From Klebsiella huaxiensis (GTDB lineage Bacteria; Pseudomonadota; Gammaproteobacteria; Enterobacterales; Enterobacteriaceae): a DNA stretch of 64,000 nucleotides. The notes below the pieces were generated by a model. It was not told the DNA's origin, searched no databases, and saw only the letters and a list, made by a program, of their open reading frames with translations. This document shows, in pieces, positions 7,720 through 16,834 of the stretch. The stretch covers positions 4,154,001 to 4,218,000 of the forward strand of contig NZ_CP036175.1 of assembly GCF_003261575.2 (NCBI RefSeq). Reading direction: 5' to 3'. Position numbers and translations under genes: made by a program. Position 1 is the stretch's first letter, and every line of letters begins with the position of its first letter.

Positions 7720-9672
7720 TTACTTGCCTTTAATTTCGTATAGCGGTGTCTGACCTGCTACAACCTTACCGGTTGCCTGAATAACCAGTGCGCTGTAGTC
7801 GTCGCTGTTGCTGCACACCACCGGGCTAATCATGGAGCGCGCATTAGCATTCAGGAATTCAAGATCCAGTTCCAGAATCGGCTGGCCAGCTTTCACTTCA
7901 GCCCCCTCTTCCACCAGACGTTTAAAGCCCTGACCGTTAAGCGCGACGGTATCAATACCCATGTGGACAACGATTTCCGCGCCATTTTCAGTTTCCAGGC
8001 AGAACGCATGGTTGGTGTTAAAGATCTTCACCACCGTGCCTGCAGCCGGAGCAACAACAATCTTGTCCGTTGGTTTCACCGCCACGCCGTCACCGACTGC
8101 TTTGCTGGCAAACGCTTCGTCCGGAACCTGCTCCAGGGCAACGATATCACCAGTGATTGGCGAAACCAGCGCTTCCACGGTTTTCGCATTCGCCACGGCC
8201 TGTGGTTTAGCAACTGATGCAACAGGTGCGCTATGAGCAGAAGAGGCAGACGTCGCCGCAACCGGGCCACGCGCAACCACTTTTTTCATTTCATCACCAA
8301 CGGATTCAGCTTTCGCACCCACGATAACCTGAATGGTCTGTTTGTTCAGTTTAACCACACCCGAAGCGCCCAGGCGCTTACAGGCAGCATCGTTAACCAG
8401 CGCAGAGTCTGCAACGGTCAGACGCAGACGAGTAATACACGCATCAATCGCTTTCAGGTTATCCGTACCGCCAACCGCAGCGATGTAGTTGGTTGCCAGT
8501 TGAGTCAAACCTTCTTCGGTATTGCTGTTTGCTTCTTCAGTCACCACGTCATCGGTTTTATCTTCACGACCCGGCGTTTTCAGGTTGAACATACGGATAA
8601 CCGCACTGAACAGCAGGAAGTAAATGACGAAGAACACCACGCCCATAACAATCAGCATCCAGACGTTTTTACTGGCTGCTGGCAGGCTGTACATCAGAAC
8701 ATAGTCGATAGCACCTGCGGAGAAGGAGAAGCCCGCGTGGATGCCCAACGCTGTCGCAACAAACAGGCTGATACCGGTCAGGATGGCGTGCAGGAGATAC
8801 AGCAACGGCGCCAGGAACATGAACAGGAATTCCAGCGGCTCGGTGACACCGGTCAGGAATGCGGTAATTGCAACAGACAGCAGCATACCGCCGACCATTG
8901 GACGACGCTCTTTAGGGGCCGCGAAGTACATCGCCAGCGCTGCACCCGGCAGACCGAACATCATGATCGGGAAGAAGCCGGACATGAACATCCCCGCCGT
9001 GCCGTCACCCGCGTAGAAGCGGTTGATGTCACCGTGGAATACCGCACCTGCGGCGTTAGTGAATTCCCCAATCTGGAACCAGGCAATGGTGTTCAGAACC
9101 TGATGCAGACCGGTTGGGATCAGCAGACGGTTGATGAAACCGAAGATACCAGAACCCAGCGCGCCAGCGCCGACGATCCATTCTCCGCCTGCATGAATGG
9201 CGTTCTGCACCGGCGGCCATACATAACCGAAGATAGCCGCCAGCACCAGACAGAAGAAGCCGGTAGCAATTGGCACAAAGCGTTTGCCGCCAAAGAAGCT
9301 CAGGAAGTCAGGCAGTTTGATGCCCGACCAGCGGTTGTAAGTCGCACCCGCCACCAGACCAGTAATAATACCCGCCAGGACGCCCATGTTGATCGCCGGA
9401 TTGATGGTGACCATCGCTTTGGTCAGCACGAAGTAACCAACTGCTCCCGCCAGCGCGGCGGCACCAGCGCTGTCCTTTGACCAGCTGGATGCCACACCGA
9501 TAGCGAAAATCAGCGCCAGGTTGTCAAAGATTGACCCACCCGCCTGCGCAATAAACGCGATGTTAAGTAAATCTGGTTGACCGAATCGCAGCAGAAGCGC
9601 CGCAACCGGCAGCACTGCGATAGGGAGCTGCAACGCCCTACCGAGTCGCTGGAAAAAACCTAAAATATTCAT
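7720..9672 (-). CDS. nagE: N-acetylglucosamine PTS transporter, EIICBA
   Basis: 650 residues in the order EIIC-EIIB-EIIA. Residues 1 to about 375 are the membrane EIIC channel with many hydrophobic helices and the conserved GVTEPLEF motif. EIIB follows with the phosphocysteine loop CITRLRL near 412. After an Ala/Val-rich linker comes EIIA with the phosphohistidine motif HMGIDTV near 570. It imports and phosphorylates GlcNAc to GlcNAc-6-phosphate, which also induces by binding NagC. It diverges from nagBACD across a shared control region. The start has a GGGGGAA ribosome site. Confidence 0.98.
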   Translation of the reverse strand: MNILGFFQRLGRALQLPIAVLPVAALLLRFGQPDLLNIAFIAQAGGSIFDNLALIFAIGVASSWSKDSAGAAALAGAVGYFVLTKAMVTINPAINMGVLAGIITGLVAGATYNRWSGIKLPDFLSFFGGKRFVPIATGFFCLVLAAIFGYVWPPVQNAIHAGGEWIVGAGALGSGIFGFINRLLIPTGLHQVLNTIAWFQIGEFTNAAGAVFHGDINRFYAGDGTAGMFMSGFFPIMMFGLPGAALAMYFAAPKERRPMVGGMLLSVAITAFLTGVTEPLEFLFMFLAPLLYLLHAILTGISLFVATALGIHAGFSFSAGAIDYVLMYSLPAASKNVWMLIVMGVVFFVIYFLLFSAVIRMFNLKTPGREDKTDDVVTEEANSNTEEGLTQLATNYIAAVGGTDNLKAIDACITRLRLTVADSALVNDAACKRLGASGVVKLNKQTIQVIVGAKAESVGDEMKKVVARGPVAATSASSAHSAPVASVAKPQAVANAKTVEALVSPITGDIVALEQVPDEAFASKAVGDGVAVKPTDKIVVAPAAGTVVKIFNTNHAFCLETENGAEIVVHMGIDTVALNGQGFKRLVEEGAEVKAGQPILELDLEFLNANARSMISPVVCSNSDDYSALVIQATGKVVAGQTPLYEIKGK

Positions 9673-9770
9673 CTTATTCCCCCTATGAGACCCCGATGAG
9701 GCTCATTCAAAGCCACTTTATTATTGTGCAACCTGGTTAAATTTTTAACTTACCTGCAAAGTGTCTGAAA

Positions 9771-9795
9771 AATTAATTCGTCTCGCAAATTAAAT
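9771..9795. promoter_or_regulatory. NagC operator near nagE
   Basis: The core TTCGTCTCGCAAA (9777-9789) sits in an AATTAA... AATTAA context. This is the high-affinity operator expected over the nagE promoter. A second weaker site lies about 96 bases away towards nagB, close to nine helical turns, matching the looped NagC repression known in E. coli. Confidence 0.78.
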
Positions 9796-9800
9796 GGGTA

Positions 9801-9822
9801 TTTTTTGTGACAAAAATCACCA
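9801..9822. promoter_or_regulatory. CRP-type site between the two NagC operators
   Basis: TTTGTGACAAAAATCACC contains the half-sites TGTGA and TCAC with six bases between them, a good CRP match. Catabolite activation of nagE and nagB from a site between the NagC boxes is established in E. coli. Confidence 0.7.
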
Positions 9823-9867
9823 AATATCGTATTACCCTCCGCCTTTTGCTGGCTAACAACGAAAACT

Positions 9868-9889
9868 TATTTTATCATTCAAAAAATCA
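9868..9889. promoter_or_regulatory. NagC operator near nagB
   Basis: An AT-rich imperfect dyad centred near 9878 (TTATTTTATCATTC then AAAAAATC) resembles the lower-affinity nagB operator as I recall it from E. coli. It lacks the CGCRAA core of the nagE and chiP sites. Confidence 0.6.
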
Positions 9890-9985
9890 ACACGGATTGA
9901 CCCCAGCCGACGCAGTTACTGCAATACTCTTAATAGTATGCTGGCGCCAATCCGCCAGGTTCTAATTTAACTATAGAGGTGAACA

Positions 9986-10786
9986 ATGAGACTGATCCCC
10001 CTGGTAACAGCTGAGCAAGTCGGTAAATGGGCTGCCCGCCACATCGTTAATCGCATCAATGCGTTCAACCCTACGGCGGATCGTCCGTTTGTACTGGGTC
10101 TGCCAACCGGCGGCACCCCGCTGACGGCTTACAAAGCGCTGGTTGAGATGCACAAAGCAGGCCAGGTCAGCTTTAAGCATGTCGTCACTTTTAACATGGA
10201 TGAGTATGTTGGTCTGCCGAAAGAGCACCCAGAAAGCTATCATAGCTTTATGCACCGCAACTTCTTTGATCACGTTGATATTCTGGCAGAAAACATTAAT
10301 TTGCTGAATGGTAATGCACCTGATATCGATGCTGAATGCCGTCGTTATGAAGAAAAAATTCGTTCTTACGGCAAAATCAACCTGTTCATGGGCGGCGTAG
10401 GCAACGATGGGCACATCGCGTTTAATGAACCGGCCTCTTCGCTGGCTTCCCGTACCCGCATTAAAACCCTGACTCATGATACCCGTATAGCAAACTCCCG
10501 CTTCTTTGACGGTGATGTAGACCAGGTGCCTAAATACGCGCTAACCGTTGGCGTAGGTACTCTGCTTGATGCAGAAGAAGTGATGATTCTGGTGTTGGGG
10601 GGTCAGAAAGCGCTGGCGCTGCAGGCAGCGGTTGAAGGCAACGTTAACCATATGTGGACCATTACCTGTCTGCAACTACACCCGAAAGCGGTTGTGGTCT
10701 GCGACGAGCCGTCTACGATGGAACTGAAAGTTAAGACCTTGAAATATTTCAATGAATTAGAAGCTGAAAACATCAAAGGTCTGTAA
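9986..10786 (+). CDS. nagB: glucosamine-6-phosphate deaminase
   Basis: 266 residues, exactly the E. coli length. Catalytic motifs are in place: TFNMDEYVGLP with Asp72 (proton transfer) and GVGNDGHIAFNEP with Asp141 and His143. It converts glucosamine-6-phosphate to fructose-6-phosphate and ammonia in the cytoplasm and is allosterically activated by GlcNAc-6-phosphate. It is first in nagB-nagA-nagC-nagD. The ribosome site AGAGGTGAACA precedes the ATG. Confidence 0.98.
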   Translation: MRLIPLVTAEQVGKWAARHIVNRINAFNPTADRPFVLGLPTGGTPLTAYKALVEMHKAGQVSFKHVVTFNMDEYVGLPKEHPESYHSFMHRNFFDHVDILAENINLLNGNAPDIDAECRRYEEKIRSYGKINLFMGGVGNDGHIAFNEPASSLASRTRIKTLTHDTRIANSRFFDGDVDQVPKYALTVGVGTLLDAEEVMILVLGGQKALALQAAVEGNVNHMWTITCLQLHPKAVVVCDEPSTMELKVKTLKYFNELEAENIKGL

Positions 10787-10795
10787 TGTAGTCTC

Positions 10796-10819
10796 GTCCT
10801 GCGGCCGCTCCCGCGGGAC
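10796..10819 (+). promoter_or_regulatory. hairpin between nagB and nagA
   Basis: GTCCTGCGG pairs imperfectly with CCGCGGGAC, followed after six bases by five T. E. coli carries REP-type hairpins at this place that lower nagA expression relative to nagB; this shorter hairpin may stabilise the nagB message or act as a weak terminator. Confidence 0.45.
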
Positions 10820-10846
10820 AACCATTTTTGACAACCGGGGGTCGTA

Positions 10847-11995
10847 ATGTATGCATTAACCCAAGGCCGGATTTATACCGGTCATGAAATTCTGGATGAC
10901 CATGCGATCGTTATCGCCAATGGCCTTATCGAACGTATCTGTCCGCTGACTGATTTACCCACCGGGATTGAACAACGCTCGGTTGATGGCGCCATTCTTG
11001 CTCCCGGTTTTATCGACGTACAGCTGAACGGCTGCGGCGGCGTGCAGTTTAACGACACACCCGATGCCGTCACCGTTAAAACGCTGGAAATTATGCAGGA
11101 AGCTAACCAGCGCTCCGGCTGCACCAGCTACTTACCCACGCTCATTACCGCCAGCGATGACCTGATGAAACAGGGCGTTCGCGTAATGCGCGAATATCTG
11201 CAAAAGCATCCGAATCAGGCTCTGGGTTTACATCTCGAAGGCCCGTGGCTGAACATTGTTAAGAAAGGCACCCATAATCCGGACTACGTGCGTAAACCGG
11301 ATGCCGCGCTGGTCGACTTTCTGTGCGAAAACGCGGATGTGATTACCAAACTCACACTCGCCCCAGAGCGCGTTGAGCCGGAAGTGATCCGCAAGCTGGT
11401 CGCTGCAGGTATTATCGTTTCCGCGGGCCATTCCAACGCCACGCTGAAAGAAGCGAAAATAGGCTTCCGTTCTGGCATTACTTTCGCCACCCATCTGTTT
11501 AACGCAATGCCTTATATTACCGGCCGCGAGCCGGGTCTGGCGGGCGCGATTTTCGACGAACCGGATATTTACTGCGGCATTATCGTGGATGGTCTACATG
11601 TCGATTACGCCAACGTCCGTCTCGCTAAACGCCTGAAAGGCGACAAACTGTGCCTCGTGACCGACGCGACAGCACCGGCAGGTGCCAATATTGAACAGTT
11701 CATTTTTGCTGGTAAAACAATATACTACCGGAATGGATTGTGCGTGGATGAAAACGGCACCCTTAGCGGTTCTTCGCTGACCATGATTGAAGGGGTACGT
11801 AACCTCGTCGAACATTGCGGCATAGCGCTGGACGAAGTGTTGCGTATGGCAACCCTCTATCCTGCTCGCGCGATTGGCGTGGACAAACAATTAGGCAGCA
11901 TTGCTCCGGGGATGGTCGCTAACCTGACCGCATTCACCCGCGATTATAAAATCACCAAGACCATCGTTAATGGTAACGAGGTCGTCACTGAGTAA
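10847..11995 (+). CDS. nagA: N-acetylglucosamine-6-phosphate deacetylase
   Basis: 382 residues, the usual length. Amidohydrolase-fold motifs: LHLEGPW (metal-ligand Glu near 131), SAGHSNAT and THLFNAM (His ligands near 195 and 216) and VTDATAPAG (catalytic Asp near 273). It removes acetate from GlcNAc-6-phosphate to feed NagB and also lowers the NagC inducer. The GGGGGTCGTA ribosome site precedes the ATG. It ends 8 bases before nagC. Confidence 0.97.
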   Translation: MYALTQGRIYTGHEILDDHAIVIANGLIERICPLTDLPTGIEQRSVDGAILAPGFIDVQLNGCGGVQFNDTPDAVTVKTLEIMQEANQRSGCTSYLPTLITASDDLMKQGVRVMREYLQKHPNQALGLHLEGPWLNIVKKGTHNPDYVRKPDAALVDFLCENADVITKLTLAPERVEPEVIRKLVAAGIIVSAGHSNATLKEAKIGFRSGITFATHLFNAMPYITGREPGLAGAIFDEPDIYCGIIVDGLHVDYANVRLAKRLKGDKLCLVTDATAPAGANIEQFIFAGKTIYYRNGLCVDENGTLSGSSLTMIEGVRNLVEHCGIALDEVLRMATLYPARAIGVDKQLGSIAPGMVANLTAFTRDYKITKTIVNGNEVVTE

Positions 11996-12003
11996 GTAAA
12001 AGT

Positions 12004-13224
12004 ATGACAGCAGGCGGACAAGCTCAAATTGGTAACGTCGATCTCGTAAAACAGCTGAACAGCGCGGCCGTCTATCGGTTGATTGATCAGCACGGCCCAA
12101 TCTCGCGTATTCAGATTGCGGAACAAAGCCAGCTTGCCCCTGCCAGCGTAACCAAAATTACGCGTCAACTGATTGAACGCGGCCTGATCAAAGAAGTCGA
12201 TCAGCAGGCCTCCACTGGGGGCCGCCGCGCGATCTCGATTATTGCCGAAACCCGCAATTTCCACGCAATTGGCGTGCGCCTTGGCCGCTATGACGCCACC
12301 CTGACGCTGTATGATTTAAGCAGCAAAACCCTTGAAGAAGAGCATTACCCACTTCCGGAAAGAACCCAGGAAACTCTGGAGCATGCGCTGCTCAACATCA
12401 TCGCCTCCTTTATGGAAAGCTGCCAGCGTAAAATCCGTGAGCTGATTGCTATCTCGGTCATTCTACCGGGCCTGGTTGACCCTGAAAGTGGCGTTATTCG
12501 CTATATGCCCCACATTCAGGTTGAAAACTGGGGGTTAGTTGAGGCGCTGGAAGCACGTTTTAAACTAACCTGCTTCGTTGGCCACGATATCCGTAGTCTC
12601 GCGCTGGCAGAGCACTATTTTGGTGCAAGTCATGACTGCGAGGACTCCATTTTAGTGCGTGTACACCGCGGGACCGGGGCGGGGATTATTTCCAATGGCC
12701 GTACCTTTATCGGCCGCAATGGCAACGTTGGTGAAATCGGACATATCCAGGTCGATCCGCTGGGCGAGCGCTGCCACTGCGGTAACTTTGGCTGTCTGGA
12801 AACCATTGCTGCCAATGCCGCCATCGAGCATCGCGTTCGTCATTTACTGGAACAGGGCTACCAGAGCAAAATTTCAATTGATGACTGCACCATTAAAACT
12901 ATTTGTAAAGCGGCGAATAAAGGTGATGCGCTGGCCTGTGAGGTTATTGAACATGTCGGCCGCCATCTGGGTAAAACCATCGCCATTGCAATTAACCTGT
13001 TTAATCCGCAAAAAGTCGTCATTGCCGGTGAAATTGTCGAAGCGGAAAAAGTCCTGCTGCCAGCGATTGAAAGCTGCATCAATAATCAGGCGCTAAAGGC
13101 ATTTCGTAAAAATCTGCCGGTGGTGCGATCCACTCTCGATCATCGCTCAGCGATCGGCGCTTTTGCTCTGGTCAAGCGCGCGATGCTCAATGGGATCCTG
13201 CTCCAGCATTTGCTGGAAAGTTAA
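12004..13224 (+). CDS. nagC: NagC, repressor/activator of GlcNAc genes (ROK family)
   Basis: 406 residues. An N-terminal winged helix-turn-helix (about 15-75; SRIQIAEQSQLAPASVTK) precedes a ROK sugar-kinase-like domain with GRNGNVGEIGH and the zinc motif CHCGNFGC near 259-266. It binds GlcNAc-6-phosphate and controls nagE, nagBACD, chiPQ and glmUS. It is the third gene of the operon, so its synthesis follows that of the enzymes. Candidate operators of the form TTCG-NNN-CGCRAA occur in this same window. Confidence 0.98.
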   Translation: MTAGGQAQIGNVDLVKQLNSAAVYRLIDQHGPISRIQIAEQSQLAPASVTKITRQLIERGLIKEVDQQASTGGRRAISIIAETRNFHAIGVRLGRYDATLTLYDLSSKTLEEEHYPLPERTQETLEHALLNIIASFMESCQRKIRELIAISVILPGLVDPESGVIRYMPHIQVENWGLVEALEARFKLTCFVGHDIRSLALAEHYFGASHDCEDSILVRVHRGTGAGIISNGRTFIGRNGNVGEIGHIQVDPLGERCHCGNFGCLETIAANAAIEHRVRHLLEQGYQSKISIDDCTIKTICKAANKGDALACEVIEHVGRHLGKTIAIAINLFNPQKVVIAGEIVEAEKVLLPAIESCINNQALKAFRKNLPVVRSTLDHRSAIGAFALVKRAMLNGILLQHLLES

Positions 13225-13269
13225 AGCCGCTTTATAGTTTCGCCTTTCTCCAACGATGTCGGACTGTCC

Positions 13270-14022
13270 ATGACCATTCAAAACGTAATTTGTGATATTG
13301 ACGGCGTGCTGATGCACGACAATGTGGCTGTGCCAGGTGCCGCTGAATTTATCAAACGCATTCTCGAAAAAGAGATGCCGCTGGTGATGCTGACCAACTA
13401 CCCTTCACAGACCGGTCAGGATCTGGCGAACCGTTTTGCGACTGCGGGAATTGATGTACCGGATACCGCCTTTTATACCTCAGCAATGGCTACGGCGGAT
13501 TTTCTGCGTCGCCAGGAAGGCAAGAAAGCCTATGTCGTGGGTGAAGGCGCGCTGATTCACGAGCTGTATAAAGCCGGTTTTACCATCACTGACGTTAACC
13601 CTGACTTCGTTATCGTTGGTGAAACCCGTTCCTTTAACTGGGAGATGATGCATAAGGCCGCTTTTTTCGTCGCTAACGGCGCGCGCTTTATCGCCACCAA
13701 CCCGGATACTCACGGTCGCGGCTATTACCCTGCCTGCGGTGCGCTGTGCGCCGGCATCGAGAAAATCTCAGGACGTCAGCCGTTCTATGTCGGCAAACCC
13801 AGCCCGTGGATTATCCGTTCAGCGCTAAACAAAATGCAGGCGCACTCTGAGCAGACAGTCATCGTCGGCGATAACTTGCGCACGGATATTCTGGCAGGCT
13901 TTCAGGCTGGCCTGGAGACCATTCTGGTGCTTTCTGGGATCGCCACGCTCGACGATATCGACAGCATGCCATTCAGACCGTCATGGATTTACCCTTCCGT
14001 CGCAGAAATTGATATTTTCTGA
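13270..14022 (+). CDS. nagD: NagD (UmpH), HAD-family nucleotide phosphatase
   Basis: 250 residues, as in E. coli. HAD motif I is DIDGVLMHD (9-17), motif II MLTNYPSQTG, motif III around VGKPSPW, and motif IV VGDNLRTDILAG. The family enzyme (UmpH) dephosphorylates UMP, GMP and other nucleoside monophosphates; a link to amino-sugar use is not clear beyond its position. It ends the nagBACD operon and is followed by a hairpin terminator. Confidence 0.95.
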   Translation: MTIQNVICDIDGVLMHDNVAVPGAAEFIKRILEKEMPLVMLTNYPSQTGQDLANRFATAGIDVPDTAFYTSAMATADFLRRQEGKKAYVVGEGALIHELYKAGFTITDVNPDFVIVGETRSFNWEMMHKAAFFVANGARFIATNPDTHGRGYYPACGALCAGIEKISGRQPFYVGKPSPWIIRSALNKMQAHSEQTVIVGDNLRTDILAGFQAGLETILVLSGIATLDDIDSMPFRPSWIYPSVAEIDIF

Positions 14023-14025
14023 TCA

Positions 14026-14055
14026 AAACCACGTCCCCGGGCGTGGTTCTTCATT
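14026..14055 (+). terminator. probable terminator of the nagBACD operon
   Basis: AACCACG and CGTGGTT arms with a CCCCGGG-rich loop are followed by CTTCATTTTC. It begins just past the nagD stop. The T tract is interrupted, so strength is uncertain. Confidence 0.65.
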
Positions 14056-14300
14056 TTCAAGCGACAAAAAAACACCTTCCTCTAATAAAAATGCACTATT
14101 ACTAAATATCCATCAATAAAACTGCTCAAAACATACTCTTTTTTCATTATTCAGCAACAGTAGTTGCATTATTTCTTTTCTCGACCGTAAACCCCTTGCG
14201 CGCCCCGCTCCTTTGCGGCATTTTCTTAAGCATGCACTGAGGCTTCGCAATAAGATGCAGCCTGCACCACTTCAAACAAGACAGGGTAACGGAGAAGGCT

Positions 14301-15962
14301 ATGTGTTCAATTTTTGGCGTACTGGATATTAAAACTGACGCAGTCGAACTGCGTAAAAAGGCACTGGAACTTTCCCGCCTGATGCGCCACCGCGGTCCGG
14401 ACTGGTCCGGTGTTTACGCATGCGATAAAGCCATTCTGGCGCATGAGCGTCTGTCTATCGTTGACGTTAACGCTGGTGCGCAGCCGCTGTATAACGCGCA
14501 AAAAACCCATGCTCTCGCTGTCAATGGTGAAATCTACAACCACCAGGCGCTGCGCGCTGAATACGGCGATCGCTATGCTTTCCAGACCGGTTCCGACTGC
14601 GAAGTCATCCTGGCGCTATATCAGGAAAAAGGGCCGGACTTCCTGGACGACCTGCAGGGGATGTTTGCATTCGCCCTGTATGACAGCGAACAAGACGCGT
14701 ATCTGATTGGCCGCGACCATATCGGGATCATCCCGCTGTATATGGGTCATGACGAGCACGGCAACTTCTACGTCGCTTCAGAAATGAAAGCCCTTGTTCC
14801 GGTCTGCCGCACGATTAAAGAGTTCCCGGCGGGTAGCTACCTGTGGAGCAAAGATGGCGAAATCCGCCAGTATTATCAGCGTGACTGGTTCGACTATGAC
14901 GCGGTCAAGGACAACGTTACTGATAAAAACGAACTGCGTCAGGCTCTGGAAGAATCGGTGAAAAGCCACCTGATGTCTGATGTTCCCTACGGCGTACTGC
15001 TGTCCGGCGGCCTGGATTCATCGGTTATTTCCGCTATCACCAAAAAATATGCCGCGCGCCGCGTTGAAGATCAGGAGAAATCAGAAGCCTGGTGGCCACA
15101 GCTTCACTCCTTCGCTGTAGGCCTGGAAGGCGCTCCTGACCTGAAGGCTGCGCAGGAAGTGGCTAACCATCTTGGCACCGTGCACCACGAGATCCATTTT
15201 ACGGTTCAGGAAGGTCTGGACGCGATTCGCGATGTTATCTATCACATTGAAACCTACGATGTGACGACGATTCGCGCTTCAACGCCAATGTATTTGATGT
15301 CGCGTAAAATCAAAGCGATGGGCATCAAAATGGTACTGTCTGGCGAAGGTTCTGATGAAGTATTTGGCGGCTACCTTTATTTCCATAAAGCGCCAAACGC
15401 CAAAGAGTTGCATGAAGAGACCGTACGTAAGCTGCAAGCGCTGCATATGTTTGACTGCGCCCGCGCCAACAAAGCGATGTCTGCCTGGGGCGTTGAAGCA
15501 CGCGTGCCGTTCCTGGATAAGAAATTCCTCGATGTGGCAATGCGCATCAACCCGCAGGATAAAATGTGCGGCAACGGTAAAATGGAAAAACATGTTCTGC
15601 GTGAATGCTTCGAGTCTTATCTGCCGGCAAGCGTCGCGTGGCGCCAGAAAGAGCAGTTTTCTGACGGTGTAGGTTACAGCTGGATCGATACGCTCAAAGA
15701 AGTCGCGGCAGAACAGATTTCCGATCAGCAACTGGAAACGGCCAGCTTCCGTTTCCCGTACAACACGCCATCGTCAAAAGAAGCGTATCTGTATCGCGAG
15801 ATCTTTGAAGAATTATTCCCGGTACCCAGCGCTGCAGAATGTGTACCCGGTGGCCCGTCCGTTGCCTGCTCTTCAGCGAAAGCCATTGAATGGGATGAGT
15901 CGTTCAAAACGATGAACGATCCATCAGGACGCGCAGTCGGCGTGCACCAGTCGGCTTACTAA
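14301..15962 (+). CDS. asnB: asparagine synthetase B (glutamine-hydrolysing)
   Basis: 553 residues. Cys2 (after Met removal) is the N-terminal amidotransferase nucleophile (MCSIFGVLD), with RHRGPDWSG and the glutamine-binding loop VNGEIYNH. The C-terminal synthetase half carries the PP-loop LSGGLDSS and GEGSDEVFGGY. It makes asparagine from aspartate, glutamine and ATP. Ribosome site GGAGAAGG. It stands alone between the nag operon and the tRNA cluster; the 278 bases upstream hold an AT-rich probable promoter region but no motif I can name. Confidence 0.98.
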   Translation: MCSIFGVLDIKTDAVELRKKALELSRLMRHRGPDWSGVYACDKAILAHERLSIVDVNAGAQPLYNAQKTHALAVNGEIYNHQALRAEYGDRYAFQTGSDCEVILALYQEKGPDFLDDLQGMFAFALYDSEQDAYLIGRDHIGIIPLYMGHDEHGNFYVASEMKALVPVCRTIKEFPAGSYLWSKDGEIRQYYQRDWFDYDAVKDNVTDKNELRQALEESVKSHLMSDVPYGVLLSGGLDSSVISAITKKYAARRVEDQEKSEAWWPQLHSFAVGLEGAPDLKAAQEVANHLGTVHHEIHFTVQEGLDAIRDVIYHIETYDVTTIRASTPMYLMSRKIKAMGIKMVLSGEGSDEVFGGYLYFHKAPNAKELHEETVRKLQALHMFDCARANKAMSAWGVEARVPFLDKKFLDVAMRINPQDKMCGNGKMEKHVLRECFESYLPASVAWRQKEQFSDGVGYSWIDTLKEVAAEQISDQQLETASFRFPYNTPSSKEAYLYREIFEELFPVPSAAECVPGGPSVACSSAKAIEWDESFKTMNDPSGRAVGVHQSAY

Positions 15963-15979
15963 ATAACCATCAATATCTA

Positions 15980-16007
15980 AAACGGATCCTACGGGGTCCG
16001 TTTTTTT
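15980..16007 (+). terminator. rho-independent terminator of asnB
   Basis: AACGGATCC pairs with GGGTCCGTT (one G-T pair), followed by seven T, 17 bases past the asnB stop. Confidence 0.85.
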
Positions 16008-16123
16008 ATGCCTTATGCAAATCATTAAAAACGATAAATAACCAATAATTGCCGATTATTACACCACGCTGTTCGCAACCTAACCAAACAGTCGTTTTCA
16101 GCCCATTTTCGATGAAAAAGGGG

Positions 16124-16152
16124 TTGACGCTTTAAGGCTCAATACGCATAAT
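16124..16152 (+). promoter_or_regulatory. sigma-70 promoter of the tRNA operon
   Basis: TTGACG (16124-16129) and CATAAT (16147-16152) are separated by exactly 17 bases. The -10 is followed by the GC-rich GCGCCCCGC, the discriminator typical of stringently controlled stable-RNA promoters. The first tRNA starts 40 bases downstream. Confidence 0.85.
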
Positions 16153-16192
16153 GCGCCCCGCAACGCCGATAAGGTAACGCGAAAAAAAAGAT

Positions 16193-16269
16193 GGCTACGT
16201 AGCTCAGCTGGTTAGAGCACATCACTCATAATGATGGGGTCACAGGTTCAAATCCCGTCGTAGCCACCA
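16193..16269 (+). tRNA. metT: tRNA-Met (CAT), elongator
   Basis: 77 bases with encoded CCA. The anticodon loop reads CTCATAA. The acceptor GGCTACG pairs with CGTAGCC. It is the first gene of a seven-tRNA operon in the order Met-Leu-Gln-Gln-Met-Gln-Gln. It differs from the second tRNA-Met gene by A instead of G in the T-loop (TTCAAAT against TTCGAAT). Confidence 0.97.
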
Positions 16270-16275
16270 TATTTT

Positions 16276-16360
16276 GCGGGAGTGGCGAAATTGGTAGACG
16301 CACCAGATTTAGGTTCTGGCGCCGCAAGGTGTGCGAGTTCAAGTCTCGCCTCCCGCACCA
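16276..16360 (+). tRNA. leuW: tRNA-Leu (TAG)
   Basis: 85 bases with a long variable arm and encoded CCA. Anticodon TAG in the loop context GATTTAGGTTC. The acceptor GCGGGAG pairs with CTCCCGC. It lies six bases after the first tRNA-Met. Confidence 0.97.
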
Positions 16361-16395
16361 TTTACTCTTTCGCGTTGCAAGTAAAAGTTTTTTGT

Positions 16396-16470
16396 TGGGG
16401 TATCGCCAAGCGGTAAGGCACCGGTTTTTGATACCGGCATTCCCTGGTTCGAATCCAGGTACCCCAGCCA
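16396..16470 (+). tRNA. glnU: tRNA-Gln (TTG), copy 1
   Basis: 75 bases with encoded CCA. Anticodon TTG in TTTTTGATA. The 5' end TGGGGTA with ACCCCA at the 3' side leaves the weak first pair typical of tRNA-Gln. Identical to the next gene at 16507. Confidence 0.97.
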
Positions 16471-16506
16471 TATTTCTTCGATGTTTGCGGTTCACCGCGA
16501 CGGTAT

Positions 16507-16581
16507 TGGGGTATCGCCAAGCGGTAAGGCACCGGTTTTTGATACCGGCATTCCCTGGTTCGAATCCAGGTACCCCAGCCA
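16507..16581 (+). tRNA. glnW: tRNA-Gln (TTG), copy 2
   Basis: 75 bases, identical to the copy at 16396. Anticodon TTG, encoded CCA. A tandem duplicate within the operon. Confidence 0.97.
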
Positions 16582-16603
16582 TTGAAGAATATGATAAGAT
16601 TTT

Positions 16604-16680
16604 GGCTACGTAGCTCAGCTGGTTAGAGCACATCACTCATAATGATGGGGTCACAGGTTCGAATCCCGTCGTAGCCACCA
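16604..16680 (+). tRNA. metU: tRNA-Met (CAT), elongator, second copy
   Basis: 77 bases with encoded CCA. Same as metT except for G in the T-loop. The body and anticodon match elongator rather than initiator tRNA-Met. Confidence 0.97.
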
Positions 16681-16724
16681 TATAAGGACTTATTGATTTA
16701 GTTCGATAAATCCAAAAAAATTGT

Positions 16725-16799
16725 TGGGGTATCGCCAAGCGGTAAGGCTCTGGTTTCTGATACCAGCATTCCGAGGTTCGAATCCTCGTACCCCAGCCA
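16725..16799 (+). tRNA. glnV: tRNA-Gln (CTG), copy 1
   Basis: 75 bases, anticodon CTG (GGTTTCTGATACC), encoded CCA. It differs from the TTG copies in the anticodon arm and T-stem. Reads CAG codons. Confidence 0.97.
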
Positions 16800-16834
16800 A
16801 TTTAAAAAGTCGCTCACATTGTGGGCGCACCCGT

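Noticed and set aside
8233..9480. Long open frame (415 codons) on the plus strand opposite nagE
   Set aside because: It is antisense to a complete EIICBA gene, has His/Gln/Arg-rich composition typical of a reverse-strand shadow, and no ribosome site or motif.
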